NCBI GenBank assembly: GCA_963727245.1 | Contig: CAVSFO010000006.1 | Span: 308,168-372,167 of the forward strand | From: JBKQVT01 sp963727245 | GTDB taxonomy: Bacteria; Planctomycetota; Planctomycetia; Pirellulales; Thermoguttaceae | DNA: 64,000 nucleotides | Direction: 5' to 3' | Translations under genes and position numbers: made by a program | Part shown: piece by piece, positions 9,600-18,022 of the stretch | How the letters are laid out: each line of letters begins with the position of its first letter | Position numbering within the stretch: the stretch's first letter is position 1 | Notes under the pieces: model-generated | The model's input: only the letters and a program-made list of their open reading frames with translations | Databases searched by the model: none | Told to the model about the DNA's origin: nothing

Positions 9600-10617
9600 T
9601 TACCCCAGCCAGCCGGCGGCCCGCTTGGCCCAATAGGTCAGGATGATGCTCGCCCCGGCGCGGCGGATCGAGGTGAGACACTCCAGGGCGGCGGCCTTCT
9701 CGTCGAGCCAGCCGCGCTGGGCGGCGGCCGCGATCATGCTGAACTCGCCGGAGACGTTGTAGGCCGCCAGCGGCACGCCCGGAAAACGGTCGGCCGCCTG
9801 GCGGAGGATGTCGAGGTAGGGCAGGGCGGGCTTGACCATGATGATGTCGGCCCCCTCGCCCAGATCCAGGGCGATCTCGCGCATCGCCTGGCCGGCGGCC
9901 GCCGCCGGGTCCATCTGGTAGCCGCGGCGGTCGCCGAACTGCGGGCGCTCTCGGCGGCCTCGCGGAACGGGCCGTAGAACGCGCTGGCGTATTTCGCCGC
10001 GTAGCTCATGATCGGCACGTGGGCAAAACCGGCCGAGTCCAATCCCCGCCGGATCGCTCCCACCATGCCGTCCATCATGCCGCTGGGGGCGACCATGTCG
10101 GCGCCGGCCCGGGCATGAACGACCGCCTGCCGAGCCAAGAGTTCCAAGGTGGCGTCGTTGTCGACGTCGGTCCGACCGGTCGCCTCGCCGATCGGCCCGC
10201 AATGCCCGTGGTCCGTGTACTCGCAAAAACACACGTCGGTGATGAGCAGCAACTCGGGCACGGCCCGTTTGGCGGCGCGGACGGCCTGGGCGATGATGCC
10301 CGACTCGCTGGTGGCGTCGGTGCCGGTGGCGTCTTTTTCCGCCGGAATGCCGAAAAGGAGGACGCCGCCCAGTCCCAGGTCGGCCGCGGCCCGGACTTCG
10401 TCGACGAGCTGGTCGGGCGAGAGTTGATAATTGCCCGGCATGGCCGACACCTCTTTGCGGACTTTCTCTCCCGGCGCACAAACAGCGGCAACACCAGGTT
10501 GGCCGCCGCCAGCCGGGTCTCCTGGACGAGCCGGCGAACGGCCGGTTGATATCGCAGCCGCCGCAATCGCGTGGCGGGAAAGGCTGGCTGGCTGAAGCCG
10601 GGTCCGATGGATGTCAT
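9600..10617 (-). CDS. hemB: Delta-aminolevulinic acid dehydratase (two frame breaks)
   Basis: HemB condenses two 5-aminolevulinates to porphobilinogen, an early step of heme and cobalamin synthesis. ATG at 10617 is preceded by AGGAGA, 7 bases away. The zinc-type site DVCFCEYTDHGHCG is complete with three cysteines. Both active-site lysines are visible, in MSYAAKYASAFYGPFR and IIMVKPALPYLDI. Two one-base breaks split the gene. Adding a C near 10466-10475 restores LFVRPGEKVRKEVSAMPGNY, and adding a C near 9940-9950 restores ESAPQFGDRRGYQMD, both exactly the family sequence. That makes sequence error much more likely than a broken gene. About 325 residues, normal length. It follows the kinase gene on the same strand, with a 44-bp palindrome between. 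Confidence 0.9.
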
Positions 10618-10650
10618 GCGAGGTTCTCCTGTAATATTGGCGATTCCCAA

Positions 10651-10694
10651 GGGGACAGTCCCATTTTCGTCGGACGAAAATCGGGACAGTCCCC
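10651..10694. repeat. GGGGACAGTCCC palindrome, copy 1
   Basis: A 44-bp near-perfect palindrome: GGGGACAGTCCCATTTTCGT facing its reverse complement. Five copies are in the window. This one lies between the corrected stop of the kinase (10703) and the start of hemB (10617), where it would form a stable stem in the intergenic transcript. Confidence 0.85.
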
Positions 10695-10702
10695 GCGTTG
10701 TT

Positions 10703-12491
10703 CTAATCCGACGATGGCGGCGATTTCTGCTCGCTTCCCAGGGCGTCGCGGGCGCGGCGCACGGCGGCGGCGGCCCAGGGCTTGCGGGCGTAGAGGCTCG
10801 ATCACGGCGCGATAGATCGTCTTGGCCCGCTCCGGGTCGGTCCGGCCCAGCCGATCGGCCTCGTCCAGTCGCTCCGCCAGGAACTTGTTGCAATCGCCCG
10901 CCGGGGCGTTGAACTGCTCCTTGAGTTGGGCGAGCCGCCGGCGGGCCAGTTCCGCGCATTGACCGGCGTGCGCGGCAGCGGCGAGCTGATCGCCGTAGAG
11001 GTCCAGCAGGGCCTGCAGCTTTGTCATGCCGCGCTGCGGATCGAGCCGCGCGTAGTTCAGGGCGTCGAGGTACGCTTGCTCCACCGGCAGCAGCGAGTCG
11101 GCGGCCCCCAGCCCCTTGGCCCGCAGGTCGAACTTCCGCTGCAAGCGATCCAGCTCGATTTCCTCCTGCTTGCGGCGGAGTTCCGCACAGCGCGGGTCGC
11201 CGGCAAAGCGCCGCAGAAATTCCTCGATGTCTTCGCCGGCCTGCCGCTGCGACTCGGCATCGTTGCGGCGGGCCCGCGCTACGATCCGCTCGAAGAGGCC
11301 CTGGGCGCTGGGCGGCTGCAAAAGCCAGAAGATCGCCCCCGCCACGGCCAGCAGGCCGGCGGCCAGGGCCACGGTCTGAAACGAGAGGTAAGGCGCCGCC
11401 GGATGGGCCGGCTCCGTGCGGTCGAGTTCTTCCTTGCCGACGAGCGTGAAGCGGCCGGCCGGCTTGACAGCTTCCGGCGGCGGCCCTGGCGGCGGCCCAG
11501 TCGGTGGCGGCAAGGCTGCCGTTACCTCGGTCCCGGGGAGATCTTCGGCCGCAGCCGCCGGCCCCGCGCCGGGGAGCGAGGGAATGCTTTTTGTTATTAG
11601 CGTGGGCGCGAGGTCCTCCGGCGGCACGGCCGGAGCGGGCGGGGAGGAAACCGCCGCATCGGCCCCGGCCGCCGGCAATGAGCGTTCGATCGCTTCCAAT
11701 CGCCGCAGCAGGGCCCCGGCCGTGGGGATGCGCTCGTCGGGGTCTTTCGCCAGCAGTTGCATGACGACCTGTTGCATCTCGGCCGGCACGTCGGGCACCA
11801 ACTGGCCGAGCGGCGGCGGCTGTTCGAGCCGCTGTTTCAAGAGGATCTCGGGGAGCGACTTGCCGCGGTAGAGCGGCCGGCCGGTCAGCAGCACGTAGAG
11901 CACCGCGCCGAGGCTGTAGAGGTCGCTGCGGGGACTGACCGCCCGGCCGTCGGCCTGCTCGGGGGCCATGAACTCGGCCGTGCCCAGCACGCTGCCGGCG
12001 GTCGTCTGCCCGTGGCTGCCGAAGAGCCGGGCGATGCCGAAATCGGAAAGCTTGATTTGCCCGTCGGCCGTCAACAGCAGGTTGCCCGGCTTGATGTCGC
12101 GATGGATCACTCCGCGGTCGTGGGCGTGGCGGAGGGCCTGGGCCAGTTCGATGCCGATCGTGAGCACTTCGCGCCAGGCGAAGACGCGGCCGCGGCCCAG
12201 TTCCTTTTCCAGGCTGCTGCCGGAGACCAGTTCCATGGTGTAGAAGAGGTGTTCGCCCTCTTCGCCGAAGCCGAACAGACGCACGATGTGGGGATGGTTG
12301 AGCTTGCGGAGCGTCTCGATTTCCGCCTCGAAGCGGTGGCGGAAGTCGGGCTCGTGCACGAGCGACTCGGCCAGCAGCTTGACGGCCGCCGCCTCGCCGG
12401 TTTCGGCATGGACCCCCTCATAGACGGTTCCCATGCCGCCACGGCCGAGTTTCTTGCCGATGATATAGGGTCCCAGCCGCTCGATCTGCAT
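10703..12491 (-). CDS. Ser/Thr protein kinase, PknB type, membrane-anchored
   Basis: A Hanks-type kinase. The N-terminal kinase domain (about residues 8-270) has GRGGMG, the ATP lysine K38 in AAAVK, HRDIKPGN (130-137), DFG (150-152) and APEQ. A Pro/Ala-rich linker (270-365) leads to one membrane helix (around 373-392, TVALAAGLLAVAGAIFWLL). A helical, probably coiled region with no known domain follows. The frame written in the sequence runs on to 10614 and would overlap hemB with an Arg-rich tail. A one-base shift near 10795-10805 instead gives YARKPWAAAAVRRARDALGS and a stop at 10703, which I prefer. Substrates are unknown. Genes of this type are numerous in Planctomycetota. Confidence 0.88.
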
Positions 12492-13247
12492 CTGACAATC
12501 GCCTCGTTGCCCTTCGCTTAACCTATCCTAATCCTCCGCTACAATGGACGCCAGTCCCGCACTCATCGTGGGTGCAGGGTGTACTCCCCAAGCCCACCGG
12601 CTGCGGCCGGTGGGAAAGGTAGGGCCGCTGCCGTCTTTGACTGACTTGATTGGTGCCTCCGATGTCTGCAGCGGCATTCACCCCCCTTTGCCGCCGAGCG
12701 GTATTCGGCCCGGCGTTTTACGCCGGGATGTTTCCGGTTGCAACGGGCCGGCAGGTCGTCGCCCCGAAGGGGCACCACAACATAGCCCGGGGTTGCCGCG
12801 CAGCGGCTACCCCGGGGTTTCGGACGCCGGGGATTTTCAAAACCCCAAAGGGGCTTCGTTTCGCGGGCGCCTCCGCAACCCCTGCGGGGTTGACGACCGG
12901 AGCGCCCAGCAAACCCGGGGTAGCCGCTGCGCGGCAACCCCGGGCTAAATTATCACAGCCCCTGTCGGGGCTGGGCTGCGCAGGCGAACAACGGCCTGGG
13001 GGTAACAACGTGGCGTTCACGCCGCGGCAGCGCGTCGCCCGGACCCGTCCTGAAGGACGGGCCGAATACCGCTTCGCGGAAAGGCCGCTGAAGCGGCCTC
13101 GACATGGATAATGCACCACGCGGGGTAGCCTTGACCAGGACAGGGCGACGTCAGTACACTGGCGGGATGGCGCCATCTCCGGACAGGCTGGGCAGCGACC
13201 GAGCATTTGTAGCGGCACCAGGCAGTTCCAAAATTCAAGTGCCGTCC
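12492..13247. other. 750-bp gene-free region packed with small palindromes
   Basis: No convincing gene lies between the kinase start and truB. Many hairpins are visible: GCCCACCGGCTGCGGCCGGTGGG (12592-12614, same family as 28016-28096), GGCCCGGCGTTTTACGCCGGG near 12708-12730, GCCCCGAAGGGGC near 12762, the large element 12783-12947, and CAGCCCCTGTCGGGGCTG (12958-12975). Open frames across it are made of repeat sequence. Confidence 0.6.
12783..12947. repeat. 165-bp element with perfect 34-bp terminal inverted repeats
   Basis: The left arm (12783-12816) starts TAGCCCGGGGTTGCCGCGCA, and the right arm (12914-12947) is its exact reverse complement. The 97-base centre holds two smaller hairpins (CCCCAAAGGGG and AACCCCTGCGGGGTT). 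There is no ORF, so it is a MITE-like or REP-like unit. Confidence 0.75.
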
Positions 13248-14234
13248 ATGCACGGCTTTCTCAATCTCAATAAGCCCGCCGGCACGACCTCGCGGCAAGT
13301 CGTCAACCGCGTCCAGCGGCTGGCGGGGACCCGGCGCGTGGGTCATGCCGGCACGCTCGACCCGCTGGCCACCGGCGTGCTGGTCGTCGGCGTGGGGGCG
13401 GCCACGCGGCTGATCGAATACGTCCAGCGCATGCCCAAGAGCTATCGGGCGACGTTCTTGCTGGGCCGGCAAAGCGAGACCGAAGACCTCGAAGGCGACG
13501 TCACTTTTTTGGAAAATCCGCCCACGCCGGCGCGGGATGAGGTGGCCGCCGCGGCCGCAAAATTCGTCGGCTGCACCCGGCAGCGGCCGCCGGCCTATTC
13601 CGCCTTAAAAATCCAGGGACGCCGCGCGTACGACTTGGCCCGGCGCGGGCGGCCCGTCGAACTCAGCCCCCGCGAGGTGACGATCCACCGCCTGACGGTC
13701 GTCCGCTATGAGTATCCGGAATTGGTGCTGGAGGTCGAGTGCGGCGGCGGGACGTACATCCGTTCCCTGGGCCGCGACCTGGCCGAGTCGCTGGGCACCG
13801 CGGCGGTCATGTCGGCCCTGGAGCGGACGGCGGTGGGCCGGTTCGCAATCCAGCAAGCGGCCGATCCCCGCGAACTGACCGCAGAGAGTTGTCTGGCGCT
13901 GTTGCAGCCGCTGGCCCGGGCGGTGGACATGCTGCCGGCGGTCGTGCTATCGGCGGAAGAGGTCGTGCGCATCGGCCACGGGTTGAAGATTTGCGAGGAT
14001 GCCGCGCGGGTGGCCGCGATAGCTTGGCTATCGCACACGGCGGAGCCGCAAGAGGGGCATCCATTCGCCGCCAGAGCCTCTTGTGCCTCCGGCACCCCGA
14101 TAGCAGAGCTATCGGGGCCACCCGCGCCGGCCGCGGAGGAGATTGCGGCGCTGGATGAGGCCGGCCGCTTGGTGGCGATTCTCGGTCCGGCCGGCGGCGG
14201 CCTGTGGCGACCGTTGCGCAATTTGCCCTTCTAA
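13248..14234 (+). CDS. truB: tRNA pseudouridine-55 synthase with an in-frame repeat insert
   Basis: TruB makes pseudouridine 55 in the T-loop of tRNAs. I start it at ATG 13248 (MHGFLNLNKPAGTTS), the usual N-terminus; upstream codons are repeat text. The catalytic motif GHAGTLDPLATG has its Asp at residue 38, and the later motifs RPPAYSALKIQGRRAYDLAR and GGGTYIRSLGRDL are normal. Residues about 253-293 (AAIAWLSH... to ...IAELSGPPAP) are not TruB sequence. They are coded by a 122-bp palindromic element that also occurs intact between genes at 48314-48435. After it the normal C-terminal LVAILGPAGGGLWRPLRN resumes in frame. The insert falls in the C-terminal PUA-like part, away from the active site, so activity may survive. 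Confidence 0.93.
   Translation: MHGFLNLNKPAGTTSRQVVNRVQRLAGTRRVGHAGTLDPLATGVLVVGVGAATRLIEYVQRMPKSYRATFLLGRQSETEDLEGDVTFLENPPTPARDEVAAAAAKFVGCTRQRPPAYSALKIQGRRAYDLARRGRPVELSPREVTIHRLTVVRYEYPELVLEVECGGGTYIRSLGRDLAESLGTAAVMSALERTAVGRFAIQQAADPRELTAESCLALLQPLARAVDMLPAVVLSAEEVVRIGHGLKICEDAARVAAIAWLSHTAEPQEGHPFAARASCASGTPIAELSGPPAPAAEEIAALDEAGRLVAILGPAGGGLWRPLRNLPF
14005..14126. repeat. 122-bp GATAGC palindromic element inside truB
   Basis: It runs from CGCGGGTGGCC to GGCCACCCGCG, with inner hairpins GATAGC..GCTATC at each end and GCAAGAGG...GCCTCTTG in the middle. The copy at 48314-48435 has exactly the same length and the same layout, which defines the element borders. Here it is translated as part of TruB. 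Confidence 0.85.
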
Positions 14235-14855
14235 AGCGTTCAGTGGCAATGCAGAAAAGGCTCGCGCGGAGGCGCGGAGGCGCGGAGGAGGAGGGATAGA
14301 GGGATACGGGAACGCTAATCTTCGCTGATCGACACTAATAGAAGTAATCAGCGAAGATTAGCGGAAATCAGTGTTCCTCTGTTGTCTCCGGACTTTTGGA
14401 AACCTGGTCGAGCCATTTTGACGCGGCCCCTCACCCGCAACATTCCCCCCCGCGTCCCTGCGCCTCTGCGCGAGAACTGCCCGACTATTTTCAAATGCCC
14501 CCGGAAACGATTACCGCCTGCAATCGCGGCGGCCGGCATTTTCCGCAAGATCGGCGCTCTCCTCACCATCGGCGGCCCCGCTGGGAAAGCCCCCAGGAAA
14601 AACCCTTCCAGCCGTTCCAGGCCCCGGCGCCACGGTCACGTGCTGTCGGTTGTAGGCGGCAGGCCGGGATTTCGCGTCGCGCACCGGGGGTAAACAAGTC
14701 GGCCACCGGGATTGCGACTGCTCGGCAACTGCCGATGCGGCCGATAGTTGTGACGAAGAAGCAGGATCAGGATCGGGCAAGGACGCGCCCATGACAACCC
14801 CACGTGCGCCAACAACGCGACGGGAAGCACGCCACAAGTTGCATCGCGCGGTCTC
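14235..14855. other. Gene-free stretch before ftsK
   Basis: No supported gene. An inverted repeat (14313-14329 CGCTAATCTTCGCTGAT, 14347-14363 reverse complement) lies beside GC-rich text of the GGAGGCGCGG / CCTCTGCGCGAG kind (14256-14290 and 14458-14475). An ATG at 14791 is out of frame with ftsK and has no family support. Confidence 0.5.
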
Positions 14856-17678
14856 ATGCTCGAACAGCGCAATCTCAAAATGGATCTGCTGGCCCTCGGC
14901 CTCTTGGCCCTGGTGGTCTTCCTGGCCGCCGCGCTGCTGAGCTACGATCCGGCCGATCCGCCCAGCAGGCTGGTCTTTCCCGAGCGGGCCGAAGTGCTCA
15001 ACGCCTGCGGACGTTCCGGGGCCTTGGTCAGCAGGCTGCTGTTCACCGCCCTGGGCCTGGGGGCCTATTACCTGCTGGTCTCGCTGGCCGCGCTGGATGC
15101 CGTCCTCCTGACAAGGCGCACCGTGGGGCAACCCCTCCTCCGCCTCGTCGGCTGGCTCTTGTCGCTGGTGGGCTTCACCGCGCTGGCCGCGCTGGCGGCG
15201 CCGCAACTTTCGCCGGGACCGGTGATCGGCTCGGGCGGCTACCTGGGGGCGGCCGGCCGCGGATTGCTCGAAATGAACTTCGCCAACATCGGCGCCTACA
15301 TCCTGACCGTGAGCTTGATTCTCGGCGGCCTGCTGCTGTCGACCGACTACCTGCTGGTGCGCATCTTCACCTGGCTCGTCGGCATGCCCACGAAGAACCT
15401 CGGCCGCGGCGTACTGCAGGTCGGCGTCGCCTATGCGCAGAAGATCAAGCGGCATCGCTCCGACCTGGACGTTTACGACGAAGACGGCGAGCGAGAGGGC
15501 GTGGCGGTCCGCATCGCCGGCCGCGGGGCCGGCGAAGATGAGGATGAGGAGGAGGACGAGGAAGACGAAGAAGACGTCGAGGAGGAGACAGTCGAAGCCC
15601 AGGAGGACGGCGAGCCCTCCGCCGCCCAGTCCGGCGGGGGCCGCAATCCGCCGGCCCCGCTGCTGCGGATCGCCGGGCCGCGGCAGCCGCCGCCGGAGGA
15701 GGTCTTCAAGGACCTCGACGCCGCCGATGCGGGCGACGCGGCCGATTATGAATTGCCCAAGATCGACCTCTTGTTGCCCGGCGAAAGCTTCTGTTTCGAG
15801 GAGCAGGAGAAGGAGGTCCGCCGCAAGGCGAAGATCTGGAGAAGACGTTCCTCGACTTCGGCTTCCATGTCCGCGTGGTGGAGATCCAGACCGGTCCGGT
15901 GATTGCGCAGTACGAGGTCGAGTTGGAGGCCGGCCTGCGGCTGAGCAAGATCACCGGCCTGTCCGACGACCTGGCCGTGGCCCTGCGGGTGCCGAGCGTG
16001 CGCATCGTGGCCCCCATTCCCGGCAAGAACACCGTGGGCGTGGAGGTGCCCAACAACGAGCGGCAGATCGTCCGCCTCCGCGAGGTGATGGAAGAGACCG
16101 ACGGCAAGACCAAGAAACTGCGCATCCCCATTTTCCTGGGGAAAGACGTCTCCGGCAATCCCATGGTCGTCGATTTGTCCACGCTGCCGCACCTGCTCAT
16201 CGCCGGGCGGACGGGCACCGGCAAGAGCGTCTGCCTGAACTCGATCATCGTCTCGATGCTGATGACGCGGCGGCCCGACGAAGTGCGGCTGCTGCTGATC
16301 GATCCGAAGATGGTCGAGCTCAGCCCCTACAAGTGCTTGCCGCACCTCATGCACCCGGTGGTCACCGACATGCGGAAGGCCGAGGCCATCCTGGCCTGGG
16401 CGGTGGAGAAGATGGAGGAGCGCTACCACCTGCTGGCCCGGGCCGGCGTCCGCCACATCAGCGTCTACAACCAGCTCGGCGAAGAGGAATTGATGGAGCG
16501 GATCAAGCCGGAAGACGAAGATCAGCGGCGGCAGATCCCCACGCACATGCCCTACGTGGTCATCGTCGCCGACGAGCTGGCCGACTTGATGATGACCGCC
16601 GCCAAGGAGGTCGAGCAGCACATCATCCGGCTGGCGCAGAAGAGCCGGGCAGTCGGCATCCATCTCGTGCTGGCGACGCAGAAGCCGACCGTCGACGTCA
16701 TCACCGGCCTGATCAAGTCGAACCTGCCGGCGCGGATTTCCTTCCAGGTGGCCAGCCGCACCGACAGCCGCGTGGTGTTGGACGAGATGGGGGCCGACAA
16801 GCTGCTGGGCAACGGCGACCTGCTGTTCCTCTGGCCCGGCACCAGCACGCTCATCCGCGGCCAGGGGACGTACCTCTGCGACGATGAGATCAACCGCGTC
16901 ATCGAGGCCGTGGCCACCAGCGAGCCGCAGTTCGTCAAGGAGCTGGTGCAGTTGAAGCTGACCCAGAACGCCGGCGACGGCCAACAGTCGCTCAACAGCC
17001 GCGACGAGCTGTACGAGGCCGCCATCGACGTGGTGGTGCGCGAGGGTCGCGGCAGCGTGTCGCTCTTACAGCGGGCGTTGGGCATCGGCTACGGGCGCGC
17101 CGCCCGCTTGATCGACTACATGGCCGAGGACGGCATCGTCGGCCCCTACAACGGCTCGCAGGCCCGCGAGATCCTGCTGACGCTGGAGCAGTGGCAGGAC
17201 ATGAACGGCCAGGCGCCGTCGGCCCAACCGGCCGGCCCTGCGCCGCGGCACAGCAACCGCATCCTGTTGGAGGCGCCGCCGGACCAACCGCGGCAGGAAC
17301 CGTCCGCCCCGGGCCGGGCCCCGGTGGCGTCGCGCCACGCGGAGACCGATCAGCAACCGCCGCTGGACGAAGATTCGCCCCACGGCGACAACATCGAGGA
17401 GGAAGAGGATATGCGCGACGAGGAAGAGGACATCGACGACGAAGAAGAGGCTCGACGACGAGGAGGACATCGAAGAGGACGAGGACGAAGACGAAGAAGA
17501 GGACGAAAACGAGGACGACGAAGACGAGGACGACGAAGAGGAAGAAGACGAAGATGACGAGGACGGTGACGACGACTTCGACGAGGAAGACGGCGACGAA
17601 GATGATCGGTCGGAAGAAAAGGTGACGGACGATGTGGCGGGTCACTCAGGCCGGCATAAGGAACGGGGCTGTGCCTGA
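14856..17678 (+). CDS. ftsK: DNA translocase FtsK/SpoIIIE with acidic linker and tail (two frame breaks)
   Basis: FtsK pumps DNA at the division septum to clear and resolve the chromosome terminus. The N-terminal 180 residues hold four membrane helices. A linker follows that includes an almost pure Asp/Glu run (coded 15537-15600). Then come the alpha/beta motor with Walker A AGRTGTGKS and LVLATQKPTVDVITG, and the DNA-reading gamma domain (REGRGSVSLLQRALGIGYGRAARL). A missing C in AAGATC(C)TGGAG near 15838 breaks the frame inside the motor and is an obvious error. A second shift near 17446 turns an acidic tail (DDEEDIEEDEDEDEEED) into Arg-rich text. Correcting it extends the protein to the TGA at 17676-17678. 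The tail after the gamma domain is unusual for FtsK. Confidence 0.88.
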
Positions 17679-17761
17679 GCGGTGCTCCCAGCGGGGAAAA
17701 ATGATGAACGTTGCCAGCCTACGAAACCGCGGCCCCCCCTAGTTAGGCTAGCCGGTCGCAC

Positions 17762-17790
17762 TTGACGCCCGGCGGTTGCGTAGGTAGATT
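17762..17790 (+). promoter_or_regulatory. Sigma-70-type promoter for the cimA leader
   Basis: TTGACG (17762-17767), a 17-base spacer, then TAGATT (17785-17790). The predicted start, about 17797, lies 46 bases before the leader-peptide ATG. It is positioned after the corrected ftsK stop, so cimA has its own promoter. Confidence 0.6.
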
Positions 17791-17842
17791 TGAGTATCCG
17801 AGTAGCATCCGCCGAATCAGAATCAGGTACACGAGCCCGTCG

Positions 17843-17944
17843 ATGTTCACCCAGGTTGCCCACGTATTGCGTTTCCCCGCCGTCGCCGCCCCTGGCGTCG
17901 AGGTCGTGGTGGGGATCACAATTATTGGCGGCAGGCGGCCGTAG
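17843..17944 (+). CDS. Val/Ile-rich leader peptide of cimA (attenuation control)
   Basis: A 33-codon ORF with ATG at 17843 and TAG at 17942-17944. Its second half reads VEVVVGITIIGG, a run of valine and isoleucine codons, followed by RRP and the stop. Such a peptide just before a terminator hairpin and a branched-chain amino-acid gene is the classical ribosome-mediated attenuator design known from ilv and leu operons. When charged tRNA-Val or tRNA-Ile is scarce the ribosome would stall on these codons. The ribosome site is weak (GAG at 17833). The function is inferred from position and composition; no homologue was searched. Confidence 0.65.
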   Translation: MFTQVAHVLRFPAVAAPGVEVVVGITIIGGRRP

Positions 17945-18006
17945 GGGCTTCCGGCGGGAAACCGACAAGTCAAGCCCTGAGGTCGAAAGCGACCTGAGGG
18001 CTTTTT
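17944..18006 (+). terminator. Attenuator: terminator hairpin with competing antiterminator arm
   Basis: Terminator: AGCCCTGAGGTCG (17973-17985), loop AAAG, CGACCTGAGGGCT (17990-18002), then a T-run to 18006. This gives a 13-bp stem with one mismatch and a U-tail, only 16 bases before the cimA ATG. Antiterminator: GGGCTT (17945-17950), directly after the leader stop codon, can pair with AAGCCC (17972-17977) and so break the terminator stem. A ribosome at the stop codon would cover this arm and allow termination. A ribosome stalled 15-35 bases earlier would leave it free. Confidence 0.7.
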
Positions 18007-18022
18007 CAGTTTTGGTGACAAC

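Noticed and set aside
10614..10702. Arg-rich C-terminal extension of the Ser/Thr kinase overlapping hemB
   Set aside because: It consists of the palindrome and hemB sequence; a one-base shift gives a normal helical end and a stop at 10703.
14791..14856. ATG 14791 as the true ftsK start
   Set aside because: It is in another frame than the membrane segment that opens FtsK and would need an extra sequence error.
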